DNA from: Armigeres subalbatus
Taxonomy: Eukaryota; Arthropoda; Insecta; Diptera; Culicidae
Reading direction: 5' to 3'
DNA: 64,000 nucleotides
Assembly (NCBI RefSeq): GCF_024139115.2
Contig: NC_085140.1
Span: forward strand, 295,769,293 to 295,833,292
In this document: positions 45,346-56,644 of the stretch, one piece after another
Position numbering within the stretch: position 1 is the first letter of the stretch
Layout: each line of letters begins with the position of its first letter
Program-made: the position numbers and the translations under genes
The notes under the pieces: model-generated
Told to the model about the DNA's origin: nothing
The model's database searches: none
Seen by the model: only the letters and a program-made list of their open reading frames with translations

Positions 45346-45417
45346 CCGAAATTCTAGATAAAACCAGGGAGCTCGACCGACTAAAAATATCACTATTCCA
45401 ACACTACCGGCTGCGTC

Positions 45418-45444
45418 ATTGTCGTGACCGGACGAGGTTTCTAA
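45418..45444 (+). repeat. 27-bp direct repeat, right copy
   Basis: It is identical to 43726-43752. The following sequence GCCCGTCCGTTCGCCGC is not repetitive in this window. Confidence 0.8.
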
Positions 45445-46640
45445 GCCCGTCCGTTCGCCGCAACAATACTCAGCAAACTGACTTCCGTCGTCGATTCATT
45501 CTGACACGAACTCGAGAAAACAAAAACATTTGTGCGTTACCATGGAGCTCAAAATAACTCAATACACGTTGATTCGAGTTACTCAATAAATGAGTGCATA
45601 TCATTAGAACATATGTCAAATGCAGATTTCAAGGGATTGATGGTAATGGCATTTTGCTATAATAATTTTATCATAACATCTAATGCCAATCTTATCCACT
45701 ACAGGAATGAAGTTATTCCACGAAGGGATCCACACTGAAATTTATTCTGAACTAGCGAAAGTAACCCAGCTTTGCCCGGGTCTTGCAAATGTCACAATAA
45801 ACTATTGGCAGCACCGCACTCTTGATCAATTTTTTGCTTTTGTTTTGTTTTTATCAACAGCTGATTCAAAATTGTGTTCCATTTCCCCGTTAAATTCACT
45901 AACTTTTTGTATACACAAACCTTGCGATTGTACAAACGAATCGATTGGGGAAACATCTTGCAAATCAGTCAACCCGTTCGCGTTCGAGTAAAATAATTTG
46001 TTTTGTAATCTGTGTTTCCTTGCAAAAATAATAAACTAATGTCACTCTGTTGTAGATACTTAAGTCGATAGGATGTCTTTTTTTATAATTCATATATTTT
46101 TACTTCTCTTTAATTACATATTTATATGAAATATGTGTCGCACTAATGTAAACCGCCTAAGTCATACTAGAACTATTCTGTTTTAATTGTGCGAAAAAAA
46201 TGGTCTTTACATAAAATTAATTGCATTAACAAAAATCACATTTCAGAGTGTGATAGTAAGTGTCGAACAGAACACACAGAACAATACGAAGAGTGTCTAT
46301 GTCACAGAAAATTCGCAATGCTAGATTTAAGCGATCAATAAGAACAAGAACAAGTTCTGTTTGTAATTCAATTCACCCGCTGGACATATTGGAGATGTAC
46401 AAGATGCGATTACTACAATTGAGGTTCAAATTGCGCCGATGGAAACCGTGAAATGCAATGCTATCAATCATAATCTGACTGGAAATGGATATTCGCGAAT
46501 TGCAGTGCGTCGTTTGCGTGTTTCCAAACTAGTCTTTAGGTTGATTTATATCTCCGAAGAGCACCATCAAATCGGACGCAGTTTGCATTTAGAAGACATC
46601 GCGTAGTGTAGTGTCACAGTGATCGACACAAAATGCTGTA
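45445..46640. other. Apparently single-copy DNA upstream of the candidate gene
   Basis: No transposon signature was found. Short frames (45683-45991, 102 codons; 46260-46451, 63 codons) show no known domain. It may be intergenic DNA or the promoter-distal region of the gene starting near 47.1 kb. Confidence 0.4.
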
Positions 46641-47096
46641 AATTTGACGCATCCAACTACTGAAACATTGAAGATTTCGTGCGGCTTTTCCAAGAATGCC
46701 CGCCACTGTGCGCCGTCGCCGCCGTCGTGGTCGTCGTCGTCGGCGCTGCGCGTACGGCGGGGAAACCTCGTATCCATTCGCGAAAAGCTCCAGTCAGTTT
46801 CAAGCGGACGACGGTCCTGTGAAGTGGGGTTGGTTCTTAAGGTGATAAAGCTTGTTGTTGGTGTATTGGCAAAAAAAAAAACCCACATCTTCGCCGTCGC
46901 CGCCGCCGCCACCGTCGTTGGTTGATTGTGGATTCGCATGCTGGACTGCCCTCATCAGCTGCTATTGATACGCGCGACGACAACGACGATATCATCTCAG
47001 CACTGTGCGTTGTCGCTCAGGTGGCGCACTCGAGTACCTCACTGCACCTCGCGCGTATGTGTCTCTATAAATGAGCCAGAAGCTTTCCGAGTTCGG
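46641..47096 (+). promoter_or_regulatory. GC-rich promoter-like region
   Basis: The region has GCC/GTC-rich runs (GCCGTCGCCGCCGTCGTGG near 46710, CGCCGTCGCCGCCGCCGCC near 46890) and no transposon signature, in contrast to the AT-rich surroundings. It ends in a TATA box 26 bases before its right edge. ORFs of 93 and 116 codons here are compositional. The role is inferred. Confidence 0.45.
47066..47071 (+). promoter_or_regulatory. TATA box candidate
   Basis: TATAAA within TCTCTATAAATGAG. Transcription would begin about 30 bases on, near 47097. A downstream AGACG at 47127-47131 would sit at the place of an insect downstream promoter element. Confidence 0.5.
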
Positions 47097-47234
47097 TTTA
47101 ATTCCTTCGCGAGCGTCTCGGCGGAAAGACGGGGTATTACATTACGTTCAAGTGGTCCGAGCCGTCGTGATCGCGAGTGTTCTCCGGTTTCATCCGGTAG
47201 CAGAGCTGGGAGTTTGATCCGGGTACAACTCTTT

Positions 47235-47312
47235 ATGTTGGGTGGACTTGGAGTGAAGAGAAGAAAATTCGCGTTGGTGATAATCCTTGAGAAGAGAATA
47301 CGCGATCAGTGA
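47235..47312 (+). CDS. Upstream ORF in the candidate leader
   Basis: ATG at 47235 opens a 25-codon frame (MLGGLGVKRRKF...) ending with TGA at 47310-47312, before the proposed main start. If the transcript model is right, this could dampen translation of the main frame. There is no sign that the peptide itself matters. Confidence 0.3.
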   Translation: MLGGLGVKRRKFALVIILEKRIRDQ

Positions 47313-47364
47313 TTGACGGGTGAAAAGTTTCTGAACCGAGTGCCGAGCAAAAAGCGCCGCCAAA

Positions 47365-47398
47365 ATGTTGAGCGGGTGGCAGTTAAGGGTGTCCAAAT
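47365..47398 (+). CDS. Candidate first coding exon of a host gene
   Basis: The start codon lies in the context GCCGCCAAAATG, good for insects. The frame reads MLSGWQLRVSK and is followed by the strong donor GTGAGT at 47399, leaving one base of the next codon (phase 1). Upstream are a TATA box (47066), a GC-rich leader of about 270 bases and one short upstream ORF. Reading through the donor, the frame stops after 38 codons, which supports splicing. Eleven residues are too few to name the protein. The rest of the gene is not identifiable in this window; a long first intron is likely. Alternatively the start could be a chance ATG in an untranslated exon. Confidence 0.45.
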
Positions 47399-48830
47399 GT
47401 GAGTACCCGCAGAATAGCCAACATCAGTTGGCCAACATGTGCCCTCATTACGAAGCAATTTTCAGTTTTATTATACTTGTTTGATGGACGTACAATTCGG
47501 AATTGCCAGTTATTCAATTATACGAACTAATAAAATTGATCGACGAGAAGTTCACTGGGAAGGGGGTGAATGTGAAAAAAAAACTTAAGTAGATACATGC
47601 TGACAGCATTGCTGGACCGCGGTGTTGCAGCATGTGTTCGCCCGATATGAGACCGCCGACTGTGCACGAGATGCAAAAAAATTGCAGTCGTTGATTGACG
47701 AATGGCTATATTGGAGTTGCTTATCGTGACTGTTTAGAAACCTATCCAGTGGTCACAGCTGGTCTACCGGTTTTCTTTAGCATTGATCGCGCGTGTGCCA
47801 ACCACCCACCGGACTGGCACTGTCAGAACAGAAAAGTGTGGCACAGACTTTCATTTTTTCTGTTGCTGGCTGGTGTTTTGGTTTGATGGGTTTTGGTGCC
47901 ACCATACGCGGAATGTAGCTCGTGTCGCTGCTTTTCCGCAGGCACGCTGAGAGCTACCGTGTGCCATTCCATCATTGGCGAGTTCACATATTGGCAGCAG
48001 TTTCCGGTCGTCTGCGGCTGTTCCATTGTTTTGAAAAGTGTTTGCTTTACGATCAAATGTTTTTTTCATCAGGCGATTATGATTATTATTGGTTGGACAT
48101 GTGGCGAGGGTGTGAGTTTCGGTGAGTCATGTGCGTTGAATGTTGATTAATTTGATCATAATTCGAACACTGAACGAGAGAAGTGGACGTGAGAAAATGA
48201 TTACAGTTTTCATATTCCGAGAATATGGAATGCCTCTCCAAATGTCGTCAAGTGTTTGCACAATCTTGATGTGAGTATATATTTAAGTAGCATTTAGAGC
48301 AGATTCCAAGCAATCTTGGAATGTGTTTGAAATTAGCAAACAATCTCTCGTCGTTGTTTGTGTGGTTCAAGACAATAAGTGAGATCATTATAGGCATCAA
48401 ATAAATGGATTTTTTTGTAGGAAAACATGTGGATTATTTTTAGAACAGTTGACGAAGTTACCTTTATTTTTGGAAGTCATCCGGAGATCGTAATTGTTTT
48501 CTTCGGCATTTCACTGTGAAGTATTCAAGCACGTCTAAAAAAAATTAATCGAATAGTGTTGGGATCAATATGAAGATTAGATAATTGCTTGGATTTCTGG
48601 CAGTCCGAGTGATAAAAAATAAATCTCAAAAATAGGCATAGGTTTCTTTTAGAGTCTTAAAAATGCTCATGTCCCATGTACGAGATACTCGGGAACATCT
48701 CAGTAGACCTGGAAGGATTTCCTAAACTTTACTCAGTGCCGTGAGTGAAAAGAGGAACCCTGGTACCAAGCGTTGCCATGCGGATGTTTAATGTATGATT
48801 CGTGACAAGTGGTTCTGATAACAAAACCCA
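47399..48830 (+). other. Putative intron of the candidate gene
   Basis: It begins GTGAGTACCC. No convincing downstream coding exon was found. Frames on both strands between 47820 and 48150 overlap without domain signatures. The sequence up to about 48100 is moderately GC-rich and not repetitive, then becomes AT-rich. Confidence 0.35.
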
Positions 48831-49539
48831 GATTAATCCACCTAGCGGTGATGGTGCCTTTCTCGCTCGTTCAAAAGGTTTGGAAAAATCTCAAATAACA
48901 CCAATATGTGGATTGGTCTTATTTTTCATATTTGTTTGTATGCATAAAAAATTCTCGCCAAACGCAATTTGTTGCAATCAAATCGGATGAGCATAAGAGC
49001 AAAAAATGGCATTTTATTTTGTAATTTTAAAATTAGTATTTTCGCCATAACTTTTGACCCAATTGTACGATCCGGCCAAGTTTCTATAGGAAACAATGGG
49101 ACAAGATTCTGCGTCGAATGCAATCTGTTGCGAGCGACCTGAGAAGCACACATGTTGCACATCAATCACAGTAACTTATATACGACCGGATTCAGTCACA
49201 ATATGGTTACTGCAACCAGATTTGTTGAACTTGTGTTGCTTGGGGAATAGATGAAGTCTAAGTGCTAAAAAAGTGAGCTAGACTTTTTTGAACTCTTTTT
49301 CACAATAAATAGTAATTTGACCATAACATCTAAGCCCATAGTCAGATCTGGCCAATTTTCAATAAGAAAATATGAGACATTCTGCGTCGAATGCAATTTA
49401 ATGCGAGCAAATCGGTTGAGGACAAGTGCCTGAAAAATGAGTGAGTTTTTTTTAGCGATTTTTCCATAAAAAAATGGTATAATTTTCGATCCCATAGTCC
49501 GATATGGCCAATTTTCAATTGAAAACAACGGGACAGGAT

Positions 49540-50400
49540 TCTACGTCAAATGCAACTTGTTGTGAGCAAATCGGTTAAGGATATGTGCCCGAAAAATGAG
49601 TGACATTTTTTACGCGATGTTTTTGTATGAATTTGCATTTTGGCCATAACTTTCGATCGGTTGCAAATCGGCAAATCGGTTGAGGATAAGTGCCCGAAAA
49701 ATGAGTGGCTTTTATATGCGATTTTTTCGTATGAATTTGCATTTTGATCATAACTTTCGATTCCATAGTTCGATCTGGCTAATTTCAAATAGGAAACAAT
49801 GGGACAGGATTCTGCGTTGAATGCAACTTGTTGCGAGCAAATCGGTTGAGGATAAGTGCCCGAAAAATGAGTGACATTTTTTACGCGATGTTTTTGTATG
49901 AATTTGTATTTTGGCCATAACTTTCGATCGGTTGCAAATCGGCAAATCGGTTGAGGATAAGTGCCCGAAAAATGAGTGGCTTTTATACGCGATTTTTTCG
50001 TATGAATTTGTATTTTGACCATAACTTTCGATTCCATAGTTCGATCTGGCTAATTTCAAATAGGAAACAATGGGACAGGATTCTGCGTTGAATGCAACTT
50101 GTTGCGAGCAAATCGGTTGAGGATAAGTGCCCGAAAAATGAGTGACATTTTTTACGCGATGTTTTTGTATGAATTTGTATTTTGGCCATAACTTTCGATC
50201 GGTTGCAAATCGGCAAATCGGTTGAGGATAAGTGCCCGAAAAATGAGTGGCTTTTATACGCGATTTTTTCGTATGAATTTGTATTTTGACCATAACTTTC
50301 GATTCCATAGTTCGATCTGGCTAATTTCAAATAGGAAACAATGGGACAGGATTCTGCGTTGAATGCAACTTGTTGCGAAGCAAATCAGTTGAGGATAAGT
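49540..50400 (-). repeat. 271-bp higher-order tandem repeat
   Basis: The word ACGCGATGT recurs at offsets of exactly 271 bp (ending 49620, 49891, 50162). Adjacent copies are almost identical, each made of two T units and a shortened third. Since 271 leaves remainder 1 when divided by 3, minus-strand ORFs of 163 and 186 codons pass through different frames of the same repeat. They are not a gene. Confidence 0.85.
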
Positions 50401-50601
50401 GCCCGAAAAATGAGTGACATTTTTACGCGATTTTTTGTATGAATTTGTATTTTGGCCATAACTTTTGATCCCATAGTCCGATCTGCCCAATTTCAAATAG
50501 GAAACAATGGGACAGGATTTTGCGTCGAATGCAACTTATTTGCGAGCAAATCGGTTGAGGATAAGTGCCCGAAAAATGAGTGACATTTTTTAGTAGTTTT
50601 G

Positions 50602-50771
<170 letters not shown>

Positions 50772-51227
50772 TCACCTCAATTCGTCGAACTGAGTCGATT
50801 GGTATGTAATACTATGGGTCTCCGGGCCTTCTATAAAAAGTTTGTTTTTGGAGCGATCATATAGCCTTTACCGTATACTTAGTATACGAGAAAGGCAAAA
50901 ACGTCTTTTTGCGAGAGAAAATTCAAATAAGTTTCAATGTTTTGATTGTGATAGACAATTGACAATAGACAAGACTTGTAATATTAGTAATATGTTATTC
51001 GGAATAACAAAACTGTCAACATTGCGCTTCCAAAGTGATGTGGTTATATGACAATAGGAATGATTGAGGGTAAACTTAGTTTAAATTTGGAAATGAAAAT
51101 TGCCAGCTGTGTTTTTAAAAGTAGGGGAGGAGGTTCGGTTGTGGGCACCGTTCGGTTATGGGCACCCCTACGTATCTTTTGACAGATAACAGATGCTGTC
51201 ATTCTGACAACCGTTATTAGATTTCTA

Positions 51228-51366
51228 CAGTGGCGTAGCCAAAAAATTGGTCTGGGGGGGTTTTCTGATCATATTTTTTTTTCGAAAAAAAAAATTACGT
51301 CTAAAAATTTTGTCTCTGGTGGGGGGGGGGGTTATGTCCAAAACCACCCCCGTGGCTACGCCACTG
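51228..51366. mobile_element. hAT-type MITE with CAGTGGCGTAGCCA ends
   Basis: CAGTGGCGTAGCCA and TGGCTACGCCACTG are exact inverted repeats. The flanking 8-mers GATTTCTA and GTTTGCTA agree at six of eight positions, an aged target duplication. G and C runs (10 G at about 51322) lie within. Confidence 0.75.
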
Positions 51367-51939
51367 GTTTGCTATTGTAACATGATGTTTTGTGCTCAAT
51401 ATCAAACCGGATGGGGATCTCTACTTTGAACTACATGCTCATTTTGATTTTACTCACCGGTGAGTAGTTTTTTATTGCTGTCTCTTTTTTTTCCACAGAA
51501 ATTTTACTAACTTTTTGAAAAAAATTTCTGTGGGAAAAAAAGAGACGGCAATACAAGTACAAATAATTTTTTTACAAAAAAAACAACACAGAAGTTTTTT
51601 TTGGTCTTTTTCAAACTGTCATAAATAGAAGTGATTTAATTAAAAAAATGAATTCCAATGCATAAATAAATAGTAAATTTAATCTATTTTGAGATTCAAC
51701 GACGATTGCCATTAAAATTTTAGCGCGATTTTTTTTTTCATTTTCCAAAAAGGCTGCGAAATTCGGTTGTTGGAACCTTTATTTGTTCGGTTATGGGCAC
51801 CCTTATTTTATTGAGATTCAATATTGTTTTAGTTATCCCTTAACTTAAGTTTAATTACGTTTTTATGCATTTTTGTATGCAATTGATTGAAATAATGAGT
51901 TTAATTTATATTTTTGTTCTTTGGGTATGTCTAGTTATT

Positions 51940-52131
51940 ATATCCACACTTTTTGGAACAAACCGTTGACTGATTTGCTTGCAAGAAGTTGCATTCGACG
52001 AGGAATCCTGTTCCATTGTTTCCTATAGAAAATTGGTCAAATCGGACTATGGTATCAAAATTTAGGGCCAAATATTATTTTTTGTAATGAACGAGAAAGG
52101 CACTATTAACGCTTGGGTGATTAATCAGGAT
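51940..52131 (+). repeat. Tandem-unit element T, truncated copy
   Basis: One unit (CACTTTTTGGAACAAACCG, GAGGAATCCTGTTCCATTG, AACGAGAAAGGCAC) and the shared tail GGTGATTAATCAGGA. The leader and left end are missing. Confidence 0.6.
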
Positions 52132-52406
52132 GTTTATGACTGTGAGGTATATCAATAGAATGTAAATCAATGCAAAATTGAAACTCATTTACCTAAAGTG
52201 CTATTTTAGACTTTTCTTAAGTGAATTTTTTCAATATCCTCCCTAATGCACCGATGTAGGCATCATCACTGCGAGGTGGATTGATCTGATTTTTTAGTAC
52301 CTCCTGGCTGTTAGAATGAATAAATTATTCCTTCTCTTTAATTCTGGGTGGTTTCTATTCATGCTTTTTATTTTTAGTTGAGTTATCAAGGGTGCCCACA
52401 ACCGAA

Positions 52407-52721
52407 CCACAAAATTGAAATGTCCAAAAATGTCAAATTTGCTAAATTGTCTATATTTTTTTTTAAAAACCGATTAAAGCAAACTGTTTTTTTTGCTAGT
52501 ACATAGTAAGGGTATTAGTCTTGCTTTCCATTGGTATACAAATATCGTCATAAGGTCAACTTGAATTCAATCATAAAACGAAGATAATTCTCTAGTTTTA
52601 CCACTTAGTCCAACAATTTAACTCATATTATTATTGCATGGAACAATTTTTTCGCCAATAAACATTGCTTAATTAAATTTTTCTTCGAAATAAAAACATC
52701 GAAATTCCGTATGTACAAAAA
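52407..52721. other. AT-rich spacer
   Basis: Nothing recognised. Confidence 0.4.
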
Positions 52722-53244
52722 TAGTGCGGGTAAAGTGAACACTACCTGGTGGTAAAACGAACATCGCTTCAAAAACTCTTTTGAAACATTTAATTTTTAT
52801 TTTTTTACTCCAGCACCGTAAATATAATTAATTAAGATTACGAGAGCCTTTTTAAAAATCTGATATATCTTTTGAAAAGCTATTAATTCGGGACCAATTT
52901 GCGATTTGGGCGTAACTTATTTTGTAAACAAACATTGTTTTGTGGATTTCGTCGAATGCAAGCAATTTTCTTCAAAACTAATTCCGTTACCCGCTAGAGG
53001 AAAGCCTATTCTATCGGATACATACCGGGGTTTTCTCAGGAAATGCTTGCTGTAGCTGGAATTTGCCTTCCAATGTTTGTTTACAAAATAAGTTACGCCC
53101 AAATCGCAAATCAGTTATCAATATAATAAAAAGAAGAAAAATAGTTATGGAATATCATTTATTTTGAAATTAAATTTAGATATTGCACAACTTTTATCAT
53201 AAATTTGTATAAGTTTGATACAAGTGTTCATTTCACCTGCATAC
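52722..53244. mobile_element. Element with AGTGCGGGTAAAGTGAACAC ends
   Basis: GCGGGTAAAGTGAACAC at 52726 pairs with GTGTTCATTTCACCTGC ending near 53239 with mismatches. It holds the MITE at 52898-53110. Confidence 0.45.
52898..53110. mobile_element. MITE with perfect 40-bp inverted repeats
   Basis: 52898-52937 is the exact inverse of 53071-53110 (TTTGCGATTTGGGCGTAAC...). The 133-bp middle is not repetitive. A 61-codon minus frame runs through it but shows no domain. Perfect arms suggest a young insertion. Confidence 0.85.
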
Positions 53245-53309
53245 ATGCCATGTGATAAATAACTCTTCCTCTAACGATGCAAACCCAAAATTTTACTATT
53301 TCCCCAGGA

Positions 53310-53515
53310 CAAAAGGCCGAATAGGACTGAATAGGTTATTTGGCCGAAGAATCATTTGGCTGATTAGGTAATTTGACCGAACTTGTCATTTGGCCGAGCA
53401 GGTCATTCGGCCAAACAGGTTATTTTGCCGAATAGGTCATTTGGTCGAATTGGCCATCGGGCCGAATTGGTCGTTGGGCCGCAGAGTCATTGAACCGAAT
53501 AGGCCATTTGAAAAG
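53310..53515 (+). repeat. Tandem GGCCGAATAGGTCATTT repeat
   Basis: About eleven units of 17-18 bp (TTTGGCCGAATAGGTCA and variants). It is related to 30755-30875. Confidence 0.75.
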
Positions 53516-53534
53516 TAGGAACGAAGCGTAAAAA

Positions 53535-53830
53535 GTGAGACGTCTCACTTCTCACTACTTATACCCCATTTCTCTCTGTGAAAAGTGAGTAATGCGAAGT
53601 GAGAGGTGAGACGTCTCACTACTCACTTCTCACTTTTGACCATGAGAAATGAGGAGTGTGAAGAGGGACGTCTCACGTCTCACACTTCATATCTCACTTC
53701 TAAATGTAGATTAAAAAACGTGAAGTGAGAAGTGAGACGTCTTACTGCCCACTTCGCACTACTCGCTTTTCAAAGTGAGAAATGAGGAGTGTGAAGAGAC
53801 CCGTTTCACTTCTCACTCCTCATTTCGCAC
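53535..53830. repeat. Tandem repeat centred on the palindrome GTGAGACGTCTCAC
   Basis: The 14-bp palindrome occurs at 53535 and 53606, and in decayed form at about 53666, 53732 and 53795. It is separated by AGTGAGAA / TTCTCACT words, giving a period of about 62-71 bp. Both strands therefore look alike. Confidence 0.75.
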
Positions 53831-53945
53831 CTTTCGTTTATTGTCGTCTGATCTTTTATCTCTTATATCAATCATGTCCATATCTCATTTTGCTATCCAA
53901 TCAACATTTGAAATTTTTGAGCTGTTTTCTTCTACTTGGGTGTGA

Positions 53946-54660
53946 ATGTTGGATTTAGATTTAGATTCAGGAAGATTTTCTTTTTCAAACTTACCTAGGC
54001 ATGGAGTATCATTGTGATGGCCTCGTGATATGCGAATGCAAAAATGGTAACTTGGCTTCTGGAGCAGGAGCACGATGGGGCATGTGACCCACCAAATTTG
54101 ACATTTTCTTCACCCCTCGTAGAACTTAAATTGCCAGAATTGTTCAGAAAAACAAACTGGCTTCAATTTATACACCCAACCAGGGGATGGCAGATTTTAA
54201 TATAGTTCTTCATAAGAACCTTACAGAAACTGTATAATAATTTGGCATATACAATTTCGGAAGATTTTAATACAATTGTTGTATAGAAATCTTACAGATT
54301 TGTATTATTTTAATCTAATATCTGTATAAAAAGCTAACAGAATTGTATATGCCAAGATTTTATGCAATAATTGTCAGATTTGTCAGATTTGAGGAATTTC
54401 TGGATTTATCCCCGAAGTAATTTCTGGAAGATTTTTTGAATCCCTGGAATAAATTTCGAAGCAGGAATTGTCCAAAAAAATTGTTTAAGAATTTCGGTAA
54501 TTTCTTTAGGAGTTTATTTGAAAATTGCTCTAGGAATTCGTTCGGAGATATCCGAAAATTCGTCCTAGAATTTTGAAAGGAAATGGTGAAGAAAACTCCG
54601 AAGGAATTACTAGATGAATTTCCGAGGCAAATCAGAGACACTTACGCGAAGCCCGCGGGA
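53946..54660 (+). repeat. Long dispersed repeat, copy 1 (SINE-like piece plus GAATTCC minisatellite)
   Basis: GGCATGGAGTATCATTGTG and GGCTTCTGGAGCAGGAGCAC, then GTGACCCACCAAATT, are shared in order with 63262-63480. The following minisatellite stretch (GTAATTTCTTTAGGAGT..., ending GAATTTCCGAGG) is also shared with 63690-64000. About 190 bp (54175-54365), with TTTAATACAATTGTTGTATAG hairpin-like words, is extra in this copy. Confidence 0.6.
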
Positions 54661-56282
54661 TAGAGAGAATCTCCTTTCAAAAGTGTAATCCAACAGATTT
54701 ACTATACTTTATTTTGATAAAGTATTCCCAAATAAATTTCTCGGTTTGAAATAATTTCCGAAGAAAGCCCTGAAGGAAGTCTGAAGGAATACACGAATTC
54801 TTAGAGTCTTGAGGAATTTATGAATCCACGAAGGAATTCTTGGAGGAATATTCAAAGCATTTCTTTAAGAAATTCAAGGATGTCGGTAATTCCTATGGGA
54901 GTTCCTTTGGAAATTATATCTGATATGTATCTTGCAATTCGTCCTAAAATTTTGGAAAAAAAAACTGGTGTAGGAAATTCCGAAGGAAGTACTAGGTGAA
55001 TTTCCGAGGGAATAGAATGTCTTATGGAATACCTGGAAAAGTTCCTATGGAATTGTTAAAATAATTTCCGAAGAAATTTTGTAGAAATTGGTTTACGTAT
55101 GTATGTATGCTTGTAGTTATCCACCATCCTGGCTTGAGTCTTGCTTTGCATACGGCTCTCGGTTACCCAATAGTACAGTCGAATTTGATTACCATTCTGC
55201 TTTCAATGCACTGCTTTATGAATGGCAAAAACGGATTTGACGGACCCGTAAGTAGAGACACTTACGCGAAGCCCGCGGAATAGAGAGAATCTCCTTTCAA
55301 CAGTGTAATTCATTAGACTAATAAATAGATTCGCATTCCTTTTTGAGCTTTCCAAGGAATGGCTTCTATGAGGAACGGCTCGGCAAATCCATTACAACTG
55401 TGGGGAAGTGTACCCATCTACATGGGTAGACATTTTTAAAAGTATTCCAAAAAGTAGCTCTGATGAAATTCCTATTGGAATTGCCAGAATTAATCTTAGA
55501 AGAGATTTTGAAGGAATTTCCAGAAGAATTCTTTAATACATTTCCTAAGGCCCTGAGAACTTCTGAGTCAATTCCCGAGGAAAATTTCAAAGAAAAATCT
55601 GGATTCATTTGTGGAGGTTATTTCAAGGAATTACTGGAGAAATTCCTGACGAAATTTTTGGAGGTTTACTAGAATGAGTTTCTTGATGACTAACTGAATT
55701 AATTTCGTAATATATTTCCTAAGGAATTATTTAAGGTATTTACTAAAAAAATTTGTAGAAATTTTTGAAAATATCCGAATATCCGTCATCTCATAGAGTC
55801 AAAACTGAGTTTGTGTTACTACTGTCCGGATTTTCGAAGATTTTTTTGGAGAAATATAGGATTTTTTATTTATATTGCAATTGCTATTTGTTTGGAAAAT
55901 CCATCGAAAATACCTTTCCTTTTCCTTCAGAAATTCATTTAAAAATTCTGTTCGAAAATCTTTCCTTTTGGCTATTCCTTCAAGAATTTAGCCGGAAATT
56001 TTTCCAGGAGTTTCTTTAAAAATCCTTTTTTTAAAGTTCCTTTGGAACTTCCTCCAGGAAGTAGTTAAAAAATCCTTCAGTAAGCCGTACAAAATTCCTG
56101 CAGGAATAGCTCCGGAACGAATTCTAATTTAGAGAAAATTTAAAAGGAATTTTCTACAAAAGTTATTTGAGTGTTAAACTTATTTTCAATTAAAAACATT
56201 TAAACAACGGTTCATAATAAATTGAAGGAGTTTACAAACGGAATTTCCTAGGATTTCCCATGCTTGTTTGTTCAACAGAAGG

Positions 56283-56366
56283 CTTATTTTAGCATAAGAA
56301 TCGTGATCCTGGCCTGACCAGTTGAATTTTGATACTTTTTGAAAGCATGAATAGGTCTAGTCTGCA
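56283..56366 (+). repeat. Isolated end of the foldback family
   Basis: CTTATTTTAGCATAAGAATC through GGTCTAGTCTG aligns with 14125-14207, the outer right arm of the foldback element, with a few mismatches. No second arm is nearby. Confidence 0.75.
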
Positions 56367-56500
56367 GGAGTTATTGGAAGAGTTGTTTAATGAATTTCTG
56401 GAGAAATGTCCTAAGGAATTCCTATAGGAAGTTCGGAAAGAATTCCTGGAGAAAGTTCGAAATAAATTCCAGAGAGAAATTTCGAAGAAATACCTAAAAT

Positions 56501-56644
56501 CTAGACCAACATTTGAAAAGGGCGTAACAGCCAAAATTTATTCCTTCTGATTCTTCGTCTACGTATATAGCTGTATATATATATAGACGAGGAATCAGAA
56601 GGAATAAATTTTGGCTGTTACGCCCTTTTCAAATGTTGGTCTAG
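56501..56644. repeat. 144-bp near-perfect palindrome
   Basis: The arms 56501-56561 and 56584-56644 (CTAGACCAACATTTGAAAAG...) pair with one mismatch around an AT-rich loop. It is a candidate hairpin MITE or small-RNA hairpin. Confidence 0.9.

Larger units (their letters stand above)
51131..52406. mobile_element. Element with GTTCGGTTGTGGGCACC ends
   Basis: GTTCGGTTGTGGGCACC (51131-51147) is the exact inverse of GGTGCCCACAACCGAAC near 52389-52405. Inner CGGTTATGGGCACCC words occur at 51152 and 51789. It contains a hAT-type MITE (51228-51366) and a T fragment (51940-52131). No transposase is seen. Confidence 0.6.

Noticed and set aside
46589..46939. 116- and 93-codon ORFs on both strands
   Set aside because: GCC/GTC-rich promoter-like sequence has few stops; neither frame has a domain.
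49546..50496. Minus-strand ORFs of 115-186 codons with repeated motifs
   Set aside because: They read the 271-bp higher-order repeat; the same peptides reappear in shifted frames, there is no start context, and the family's other copies are non-coding.
53310..53830. CRISPR-like array
   Set aside because: The repeats are contiguous or degenerate simple repeats without unique spacers, in eukaryotic DNA.
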